Origin: Hyparrhenia diplandra
Taxonomy: Eukaryota; Streptophyta; Magnoliopsida; Poales; Poaceae
Assembly: GCA_015847255.1 (NCBI GenBank)
Contig: JADLZK010011212.1
Coordinates: 182,958-246,957, forward strand
DNA length: 64,000 bases
Direction of reading: 5' to 3'
Positions 33,901-41,826 of this stretch are shown here, in pieces; within the stretch, counting starts at the first letter, position 1, and the number at the start of each line of letters is the position of its first letter. The position numbers and the translations under genes are program-made. Under the pieces are notes generated by a model. That model was not told where the DNA came from and searched no databases. It was given only the letters and a program-made list of their open reading frames with translations.

Positions 33901-36900
33901 ACCCGAATGTATACCCGAGACCCGTGGATATATATACACCTATTCACACGTATAAACAAGAGGCAACTAATAATAAATATTTTCATGAGTCAAATTTGAA
34001 TAAATTTAATAATCTAAGTAAACAAGTTATTATTAACATATTATAAAAACATGAGTTTAATTTCCAAAAGATTTATTTCAGATATCCATTAGATATCCAT
34101 GGGTGAAAAACTAAACTCGAATCCAAACTCGAACCCAAGCCTGAAAACCGTGGGCGATAAACCAACACCAAACCGAAAAACCGAAACCCAAGGATACCAG
34201 CCTCAAACCCGATCCGCTGTCATCTTTACCCCAACCTCTATAGGCCAACCCCACCATCAGCAGAGAATTTGATAGGACATAAGGGTAGAAGGAATGCCGA
34301 CTAAAGCATGAACCATTTGTGTATATATCAAAGAATTTGTAATGAACCATGTTTTCCACACTTTTAGCTATGTTGTAGCAAATTTTAATGTCATATATGT
34401 CTATATAGAGAAGAATCATACCAGAAATGTGTTCATGAAGGTTTCCACCCGACAAGTATTCCAAGCAAAGAACTCTTGTATCCAGTTCGGCCCAAATATT
34501 TTTTCCTTTATATTCAACAATTTCTTGTTCTGTGTGGCAGCAGTATCCAACTAACGGTACAATATTTTTGTGTTGGACTCTTGTAAGATTATTAAACTCA
34601 TTCTTGAACACCTCTTCATTAATCGATGGCATTCGGTCAGTTAGTTTCTTAACAGCAATCTCTTCTCCATTGTCCAGTATTCCCTGTTATAAAGATATCT
34701 TGTTACGGCACGCATGCATGGATTCTTGTAATCGATGGTATAGTACCATTTGAAAAATAGAACATGTAAGTAAAAGCAACTATCTATATACCTTGTAAAC
34801 AACTGCATGCCCACCCTGACCGAGTTCTTTCTCCTTTGAGAAGTTATCTGTAATACCTTTCAAGAAATTGAGTGTAAACTCCCTTGTCCCATTATAAAGT
34901 TGGTTAGCAGTGTAAATCGTTTTAATATCTAGTATTTCATATATAATCTTGCTTATAGTAGGCCTCATCATTGGATCAGGCATCACACATTTCAAAGCTA
35001 TTTTGATGCATGCCATAACTTCACAGGAAGTGTAACTCCAAATTGGTTCTGGAATCCTTTTTGCCCATAATTTAAGTACCTGCAGAATTTTGAAACATAA
35101 TGCCGTCACATGCATGCTGCTTATTATAAAAAAGATGCAAACTAATGTGAATGAAAATGACTACATTACATAATATAATATATATTTTCCTTACAAACTG
35201 AATAAATTCTTCAGGAGAAGTATCTACACATTTGGGGTAGCTATCCTTTCCTGCAATTATTTGTATGATTATGACACCCAAACTAAACACATCAACCATT
35301 GGTGAGATTGCATTTCTATTGATGTATTCTGGTGCCACATATACCCTGCATGGTACACAATAAATAAATATATTTCATAAGTCATAATAAGTTAATTACT
35401 TATGATGGTTTTAACCTTGCTACCTTGTTTCTTCTGGTATGTTTTTAGTTGTTTGTGAACCAAAGATTCTAGATAAACCAAAACCTCCAATTTTGGGCAT
35501 CATATACCTATCCATCAAAATGTTTGTTGGTTTTAAATCTAGATGGTTAATAGTAATATGGCGAGGTCCATATTGAAACGAATGAAGGTAATGTAAAACC
35601 CTTGCAAGTTCCCATAATTATCATGTAACATGTGTGCCATTGAAGTCGGTATGGTTCTTCTGCAGAAATAAACCGAAAGTGTATTAATAATGTAAAGTTT
35701 AGGGAAAAATATGTTTGAATATGAAAAGGTAGAGTATAATCATACTAGAAAGATGCTCGTCAAGGGTTGGTCCCTGCAAATATTCGAAGCATAGAGCTCT
35801 TTCTTCCACTCTAGCAAAAACAGATTCTCCATCGTGCTTAACAGACACTTGTGCTATCTCGTGGCAGAAACCAACTAACTGAACGGTGTTTGGATGTTGG
35901 ACCCACGTAAGTTTTCTAATCTCATTTTTAAATTCTCCTTCCAAAATTGGTTTCTGATCATGAAGAAGCTTCATCACAGCAATGTGTTTCCCATTGTCCC
36001 GTACTCCCTGTTAATTTCTGGTGATGTTACTTGAAATATGAATGATATGTATGAAGGAATTTATATAGATATAGATATAGATATAGATATAGATATAGAT
36101 ATAGATATAGATATAGATATAGATATAGATATAGATATAGATATAAATGGTTATCTGAGGCCTGGGTTGCCCCCGCGCCGGCGGCTTTGGGCGAAACCCT
36201 AGCGCCGCCCCTCTCCCCTCTCCACCACCTCGCTGCCGCCGAGACGAGCCGCCGGACCCTCGTGCGCACTCCCAAGAAAGGCAGCGGCGGGGCCTTCACC
36301 AGGAGTGATGTGGCGAGGGCGCTCGGGCCATGGCGATGGTGCCGCGGTGGGGCGCGGTGGCGACACGACGGTGCAGCGGATGAGGAGCTCGTGAGGAGGA
36401 AGCGGTTGGCGTACGGCAGCGGCTTTTTGCGGCAGCGATGGCGACAGGATCTGGTGGCGCGTTGGCGCCACTTGGTCTCGTCGAGACGGGCGTGGGGCGC
36501 TAGATATCTTTGCCTAGTGGGCTGATCTAGTATCCTCGTGCCCAGATCTAGGCGTGCGGTGTGTTCGGCGGGTCTCCGGCAGGTGGTTTGACTCTGCCAT
36601 GGTGGTGGGGCCAGGGCGACTAGGTTGCTCTGAGGCACCATGGTGGTGCTACGGGGCATCCTGGATCGCTCCTCCGGTGGTGCTTGTCACTCTTGTGGAC
36701 GTCGGCTCCGCTGGCGGAGGGCGGGCTATTTCTATGCTACAGGTTGGGGGTGCGCTACAGCCGAAAGCCATGGTGACGGCGCCCATGGGCATCATTCTTC
36801 TCGTTGGGGCGCCAGATGGAGCCCATCCACCTTTTGTAGGAGAGGTTTCCAAGTGTAAACCTTGTCCACGTCGTGGATAAGCGTCGGCGGCGCCTTTGGC

Positions 36901-38428
36901 ATCACGTCCTTCTTGAAGGCTTCGCCGAGTCGAGTCCGGTGCTTGTGGCAGTGCGTCATCATTGTTGCGGGAAGGCTTCCTTGGTGGAAGTGGTCCAGGG
37001 GTAGTGATGATTCATTCGTGGTTGTATCGGGAGGTGCTGAGGGTCCATATGGTTGGAGTTGCAGAGGCACCTTGGGGTGCGGCGCTGGTTGCGGAGGTTG
37101 GCTTGCAGGTGAGGGGGTTGCATGGTGGTGGTGGCTGGGACCTGTGGAGTTGGGGGATGGTCCTCGTCTATGTCGTCCCTCCCCTACGGACTTTGGCGGC
37201 GGTTGCGGCTTGGCGCCGAGGAAGGCTGGGCCGACATGGTGCACGGTTAGCGGGCGTGACGTAGCTTCGGCTGCTTGCGTGGCTGGCGAATCCTCTCCGG
37301 TGGGGCTTGTGCTGGGGTGTGGCAGCGACGAGTGGGTCATCATTTTTCCTCTGGTGTGTAGATTTGGTGGAGTTGGTGGTGGCGGCTGTTGCATGTTGAT
37401 GTCCCAATCCGACCGATTGGTGATAGTTGCTCGGTTGATGCCTCAATCCAACCGAGTGGAGCTTTCAGGTTTTACTTATTATTCCATCCAGTTAAACGCT
37501 TAGTTGTGTTGTGTGAGTTATTGGTGTTAAGTGGCTGCTCGTGGATGACCCAATCCGACCGAGTGGTTGAGGCCTGTGTTGATGTCTCAATCCGACCAAG
37601 CAAGGAGTTGAGTGGGCGCTAGTTGTGGCACGAGTTGAGTTGACTTGGTACTTAAGTGTGCAGGTGGAGTAGGATACCCTCCACAATAGTATGGTTTTTC
37701 TAGCCGTTTCAGTCAAAAAAAACTAGGTGACACTTGCCTTTTACTTTATTCGTCTAATAGAAATCGTGGTAAAACTTTAGTGTCCTTTCGAAAAAATATA
37801 AATATAAATATACCTTGTAAATGGTACCATACCTACTCCGACCAATTACGCGATCTTCAGAAAAATTGTTTGTGATACAGTTTAAGAACTCCAGTGTAAA
37901 CTCCTCTGCAGTCGGACTAATCGGAAACGAGTGATACTCTACTTTCTCCTTTGCCTCTTCTGCTTTCTTCTTCTCTTCTTCTTCTTTCTTCTTTTTTTTC
38001 CTCTGCTTCCTTCTTTTCCGTTTGTACCACGCTGACGATAACCGATCTGACCAAGTGCTTTCGCAGCTTGTTCACGATACCGACCGGGTCGACATCCCCA
38101 ATTACAGTTATCTTATGATCCTGTGTGTCCACTTCAATGGAGTCGATACCTGAGACTCCATCGAGTTCTTCTCATCAACCAATAATCCACAAACAAAACA
38201 GGACACAACTGGTGGATAAACACTGAAAAGTACGTGAAAACACAGAGAAGGTAAGTTGTACCAGAGAAGGTGGAGATTGCTTTGAGCGCCTTGACCTTGT
38301 TTCTATCGTTATACAGATCTGCTTTTAACACAATCCTCTGGAGTTATTAGAGCAGAAACAAGATCAGCAAACGATGAAGCAATTAACAACGAAAAAGAAC
38401 TGCGAATCAGTAGTACCATGCGGGCCAT
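30958..38428 (-). CDS. HMA-pseudokinase-kinase (tandem kinase) protein, copy B
   Basis: Eleven inferred exons: 38417-38428, 38262-38337, 37814-38149, 35746-36007, 35424-35659, 35195-35345, 34792-35079, 34422-34683, 31522-31747, 31286-31439 and 30958-31206, all with GT/AG borders. The product would be about 750 residues: HMA domain, Lys/Glu-rich linker, kinase 1, kinase 2, no signal peptide or membrane segment, so probably cytoplasmic. Kinase 1 lacks the DFG Asp; kinase 2 is complete (AVKK, HRDLKPQN, GDFGLSR, PPEY). Cereal proteins with this kinase-pseudokinase layout give rust and mildew resistance; HMA domains serve as effector decoys in some NLRs. A role in pathogen sensing is therefore inferred. 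Two 1-nt frame changes (exon 3 in an A8 run, exon 5 with an extra T) must be errors or make the gene a pseudogene. The start exon is inferred by comparison with copy A. An extra 3' exon after a GAG/GTACTC donor near 31015 is possible. Confidence 0.83.
31748..32615. other. Intron 8 of copy B, distal part
   Basis: Non-coding and mixed composition. A TTTTAGATAAAAGGAAGTTT stretch at about 31854 looks like the tail of an old retroposed insertion. An A14 run lies at about 32340. No gene is recognised. Confidence 0.4.
32616..32832. mobile_element. MITE with long inverted repeats, about 217 bp
   Basis: The left end GCAAACTAGATTCATGTGCA and the right end, reverse-complemented, GCAAACTAGATTCGTGTGCA, pair over about 60 bases, including CTAATCTGGGCCA. 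It lies inside intron 8 of copy B. The target duplication is unclear. Confidence 0.75.
33321..33584 (+). other. 87-codon ORF, uncertain; possible transposon-protein fragment
   Basis: The ORF reads MQQRTGRFKMSDEQREEVRR and is rich in Arg and Ser. The EQREEVRRKQCEYQRQR part resembles the basic N-terminal repeats of some plant Helitron or other transposon proteins, but no catalytic domain follows. It lies in intron 8 of copy B on the opposite strand, so it is probably part of an insertion. Confidence 0.25.
33754..34228. mobile_element. hAT-type non-autonomous element, 475 bp, 8-bp duplication
   Basis: The left end TAAGGATGGCAACGGGTC and the inverted right end TAAAGATGACAGCGGATC are flanked by CCCCAACC at 33746-33753 and 34229-34236. 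The interior is rich in AACCCGAACCC and its complement, typical of this widespread plant hAT family. Confidence 0.87.
35195..36007 (-). other. Kinase 1 core exons of copy B (predicted pseudokinase)
   Basis: The glycine loop IGRSRYGT (exon 3) lacks the second Gly. Exon 4 keeps the lysine (HIAVMKLL) and the helix C Glu region (EGEFKNEIRKL). Exon 5 has HLDLKPTNILMD in place of HRD, and GGFGLSR in place of DFG. Exon 6 has APEY and DVFSLGVI. Loss of the DFG Asp should abolish normal Mg-ATP catalysis. Exon 5 has GGTTTTACATTACC where copy A has GGTTTACATTACC, a one-base shift just before the catalytic loop. Confidence 0.83.
36060..36147. repeat. (TATAGA)n microsatellite
   Basis: About 14 uninterrupted TATAGA/GATATA units lie in intron 3 of copy B. 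They create an artificial Tyr-Leu repeat ORF on the minus strand. Confidence 0.95.
36150..37722 (+). mobile_element. GC-rich poly(A)-ended insertion in intron 3 of copy B, probable retroposon
   Basis: The segment opens with GGCGAAACCCTAGCGCCGCC, a leader-like sequence, and ends TTTCAGTCAAAAAAAAC. It lies between two exons whose copy A counterparts are separated by under 80 bp, so about 1.6 kb has been inserted here (the neighbouring microsatellite is extra). Several ORFs on both strands are open because of GC content. None shows a domain I recognise. No target duplication was found. Confidence 0.55.
37814..38337 (-). other. HMA domain and linker exons of copy B
   Basis: Exon 2 codes RIVLKADLYNDRNKVKALKA and exon 3 continues GIDSIEVDTQDHKITVIG, DVDPVGIVNKLRKHLVRSV. 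This has the beta-alpha-beta-beta-alpha-beta spacing of an HMA domain. The metal-binding MxCxxC motif is replaced (ADLYNDRNK), as in the HMA domains integrated in rice Pik-1 and RGA5 and in related small HMA proteins; that resemblance is from family knowledge. The linker is Lys/Glu-rich where copy A is proline-rich, and a run of eight A in it coincides with a change of frame. After the shift, AEEFTLEFLNCITNNFSEDR leads into the kinase 1 glycine loop. Confidence 0.85.
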
Positions 38429-38439
38429 CGAGCCGATGG

Positions 38440-38795
38440 GAATATATATAGATCCAAAGAGGAAAATGTGTGATGGTCGAATCACGTGCTCTGCTTCTTC
38501 GATGGATTCTATGGGAGTAAATCCACCATCTTCCGGCGGCGCAAGGTTGCAGGAGAGACCAACGCCGCCGGCGAGCGCGGCGTAGCTGGGTGCGGCTGGC
38601 GCGCAGCGGCGGCGCTACAGGGTCAAGCCGCCGGGCGGCCGCTGCCCGGTCGAGGAGATACGGGCGACTTGGCTTCGCTGCTGGAGATAGAGAGGCGGCA
38701 ATTGGGCGAGGGCGAGGCTGCGCAGTGGAATGGAGCAGAGCCGTCGCGGTGACTTCTCGTCTCGAGCGACGGTGACGTTTGGTCTGCCCGTTTGG
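38440..38795 (-). promoter_or_regulatory. GC-rich 5' leader/promoter of copy B
   Basis: Conserved with 13335-13680 of copy A. A TATATATA run at about 38442-38450 lies only some 15 bases from the proposed start codon, too close to serve it as a TATA box, so transcription more likely starts in the GC-rich part. Confidence 0.55.
38509..38529 (-). promoter_or_regulatory. Candidate short upstream ORF, 6 codons
   Basis: Minus strand ATGGTGGATTTACTCCCATAG, coding MVDLLP and stop. Its position and length match the copy A uORF, with Leu for Val. Confidence 0.4.
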
Positions 38796-39142
38796 TCTTC
38801 TGCGACGACGACAAGTGGAGCAGGCTGCCGACCATCATTTTTCTATAAACATGTTCTCGAACCACTCATCTACCAAAGATAATAACTTTCACAAAAGATT
38901 TAAATAGATGCCCACTGTAGCATGACATTGCAACAATCATATAGTATATACGCCCTGAAGGCCGAAGCCAATCATCACTGTGGCTTCATCGGTGTTTCTG
39001 GTAGAGGCGTCCGCTAGCTCCGGGACATCCGGAAGGTATAGCCACTATCCGGATTCCGGACGCCCGCGCCAGCCTGTGTGACGCGCACGTCGCTGTTGTA
39101 GGCCACTCCGTTTTATTATTTGTGCAGTGGACATTTTATTAT

Positions 39143-40169
39143 GGGTTATTTTGATTCATGCCCTTACAATTTCACGTGCTTTGAAATTTGCCCTTACAAC
39201 TCGTGTAATTGGAAATTTGCCCATCGTATTCTCATCATGCTGGACATTTGCCCTTTTGTACGTATGGCGTCGTCTTGGTCCCACTTGCAGTGTCTATTTT
39301 CGTGAGGCAACCAGAAGTCCCGTGCCGTGGGCTCTCTCTCCACCGCTCGCGAGTCCGCTCGACGAAGCGGTTCGTTGTGCCTCCACACCGCCGCACCGCC
39401 ACAACAGCGCACTCCTTTCCCCTCGCCGCCCACCACGCCCATGGCCACCGTAGCCGCCCACCACGCCCATGCGGAGCTCAGCACACACCAGTGCGCCACC
39501 CGTCCCTCAGCCGACGCGTCCTCCGACATCAACCGCGCGAGCTCCCGGCCTCCACCAACGCATCTACCACGCCCTTAGGCGGTGCGTCCACGACTGCAAT
39601 CCGCGACTGCTTCACGGCGCGCCCGGCATCATGGCGGCGTCGGGCGCGACGTCGGGGAGACACGGGCGGGCACTCGTCTCCCGTGGCCGCGAAACTCGCA
39701 GCTCGCTGCCCGTCTCGCTTCGCAGCAGCTCACAAGTCCGCTGCGAGGGGGAAGCGCCGCGTCCGCGGTATCGGCCGACTCGCCATCGGGCCGCCGGCGT
39801 AGGGGAAGCGACGCGTCGCGACGCGCGACTTCGCCGCCTCCGTGACTAGCGCCCGGCGTGGGGAAGCGCGTGTCCGCGGTCAAGGCAGAGCGGCGCCTAG
39901 AGTAGACCGTGTGCGTGCTGGAGGTTAAAGGAGAAGATGACGTGTGGGGCCCTCATGTCGGCGAGTTGAGTATGAGAGAGAAACAACAGGGGCAATACGG
40001 TCCTATACGAAAATACGATGACTACAGGTGGGCCTAGGGACTCCTCATACGTACAAAAGGGCAAGGGTCAAAGAGAAGCAAAGTTGTAAGGGTAAATCTC
40101 CAATAACTTAAATTGTAATGGCAAACTTCCAAAGTTGGAAAATTGTAAGGACAAGAATCAAAATAACCC
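39143..40169. mobile_element. Mutator-like element (MULE), 1,027 bp, GC-rich cargo
   Basis: The long terminal inverted repeats, about 130-140 bp, start GGGTTATTTTGATTCATGCC on the left and GGGTTATTTTGATTCTTGTC when the right end is reverse-complemented. A perfect 9-bp duplication TTTTATTAT flanks it (39134-39142 and 40170-40178). Between the AT-rich ends lie about 700 bases of GC-rich sequence (39300-39940) with long ORFs, a composition typical of host gene fragments carried by Pack-MULEs. There is no MuDR-type transposase. The cargo gene is not recognised. Confidence 0.88.
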
Positions 40170-40309
40170 TTTTATTATTATATCTGCACCGTGTGAACTG
40201 TTGCACACATTTTTTACAAATTGAATTAAACTTATGACACGTATACTAAACAGTGATATTCTTTTAGCGACGGAGGGAGTACATATTGTGTGGTTGAAGC
40301 TTGCTGATC

Positions 40310-41322
40310 GCCGCCGAAACAACGCACCCGCCCATGGATCGGATGCCATGGCGATCCTAGTCCCAGCGGCAAGCGTCTGTGGCGGCACGCTCGGCATGAG
40401 CGAGGCGACGGGCCCGCGGCGTCCACATCTCGGGCCGAGATCCGCGAGGGGCTCGAGGATCGCAACCCGCCCTTCTTCCTCCAGCGCCATCCCGGCCGCG
40501 TCGCCGCTCCTCGCCCTCGACATCGGAGGGACTCGATCAAGCCGGTGTACACGGGCGAGCTGCGGCGGTGGCGGGCCGACGGGCGGACTGCGGCCGCCAA
40601 GATTCGGGCGGGCGACGCGGACTCCCCAGCCGCCACGAATTCTAGGCGGGCGCACGAGTCGTGGTGGTGCCTTCCTCCGCACACAGTCGTCGAATTCAAG
40701 AGGAGGACGGGCGAATCCCTAGATCTCGTTCTCCCCCATTACATCGTATCCGTTGCCTCCATGGCCGGATTCGGATGATTCGGACCTCACACCGCCCGGC
40801 ATATCCGATGTCGGCGGCAACACCCACGCCGCTCACGCATAAGCCGCAAGTAGGGGTGCCCAAGGTGGAGGTCGACGAGGGAGGGACGGGTCGCAGACCC
40901 GGTGGCGACTTCCCGTCTTCGCGCGACGACGGCGGCCGTTGCTCACATTCTAACGGTGAGCAACAGCCTCTCTTTCGCCGAGGACGAGTGCTTCTCCAAT
41001 GGCGACCATTCGGCGCCGCGATGCACCCTGGCGACCCGTATCCCATTGAGTTGGCAACATATCTATTGCCAATTTGTAGTGGGGATGTTTGGAAGGAGAC
41101 ATCATTTTGCCTTCGTCGGGGCTGAGGTGGGGTGTTCATGGATCTCAATTCTTCGACGCTATGGATGCCAATTGATGTTTAGTACCACGTATCTTCATGT
41201 ACTAAACTTTCTTTTTATTATTAGATCTTGTAATAAGTTTGGCTATGTGTGGTCACGGATGAGGCTTTGGCTGTGTGCGTTCTTGCGAGAGGTCGGAATG
41301 TAATTCCGTTATCTAAAAAAAA
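40310..41322 (+). mobile_element. Poly(A)-tailed GC-rich insertion, probable retroposed fragment
   Basis: A GC-rich body (40310-41000) passes into an AT-richer tail that ends TCCGTTATCTAAAAAAAAAA at about 41322, like the 3' end of a reverse-transcribed RNA. The GACGGAGGGAGTA at 40276-40288 just before it is one end of a Stowaway-type MITE whose other end is missing. The ORFs of 150-174 codons on both strands show no recognisable domain. Confidence 0.5.
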
Positions 41323-41808
41323 AAAGTAGGGGCCTGTAGTAGTGGCCTATTGGGCACGCGTGCCACCGGGCCATGTCTCACCGTGCCTGCTCATTGGCCT
41401 TGACACGGCATGTGGGCCGCTTTTTTGGGCCATGCCGACCTGAAGAGCACGGGTCCAAAAGCACACCGTGCGAGCTCGAGGCCCAAAAAGAGGAGGATGA
41501 AACCTTTGACTCTTTGTTTTCTGAGCTGTGACCGTTTGTGTGACTTTCTGGTTAAAATCCGTAGGCCATTCCCGCAAATAAACCAGCAGCCCACATGGTT
41601 TTGTTTTATCTGGAAATCTAGCCCAAAAGGTGTTTTGCAAACACTAGCTAGTTTTGTCGCTCTAAGCTTCTTCCAACAAGGCAACAAGTAGCATATGTTT
41701 CCTAAGCGATATATAGGTTGATCGTACAGTACAATACTTAGCTTAATACATAAAATTAGATTGGTTGACTTGTGCTCTCATTACATCACAAGTTTTTTTC
41801 TACAGTAC
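41323..41808. other. Spacer without recognised gene
   Basis: Contains GGGCCATG/GGCACG-type repeats of the sort seen in transposon ends, and AT-rich sequence. I could not define an element. Confidence 0.4.
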
Positions 41809-41826
41809 AATACTTATAGCTTAAAA

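Larger units (their letters stand above)
30958..35079 (-). other. Kinase 2 exons of copy B (predicted active kinase)
   Basis: Exon 7 joins the end of kinase 1 (RIPEPIW..ALKCVMPDPMMRPT) to the kinase 2 loop LGQGGHAVVYK. Exon 8 has EEIAVKKL and FKNEFNNL. Exon 9 has CHRDLKPQNILLD and KIGDFGLSRL. Exon 10 has YMPPEYVLGK and DIYSLGVIIIQMMAGRKGY. Exon 11 ends the fold with ALRCVKADRAQRPDITEIV. All phases match with no stop or shift from exon 6 to the stop codon at 30958, so this half looks functional. Confidence 0.87.

Noticed and set aside
36027..36659. 210-codon minus ORF with a Tyr-Leu repeat
   Set aside because: The repeat is a translated TATAGA microsatellite joined to a GC-rich insertion. There is no domain and no conservation in copy A.
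36792..37503. 200-213 codon ORFs on both strands in intron 3 of copy B
   Set aside because: GC-rich retroposed sequence, open on both strands, no domain, and absent from the equivalent intron of copy A.
38442..38452. TATA box for kinase copy B
   Set aside because: It lies about 15 bases before the proposed start codon, too close to place a leader between them, and is not conserved in copy A.
39209..39849. Ala/Arg/Ser-rich ORFs as a possible host gene
   Set aside because: They are inside a Mutator-like element bounded by TIRs and a 9-bp duplication. They are cargo, probably fragments, with no start, intron or domain evidence.
40158..41148. Overlapping ORFs of 150-174 codons
   Set aside because: GC-driven, both strands, no recognisable domain, and the block ends in a poly(A) run like a retroposed sequence.
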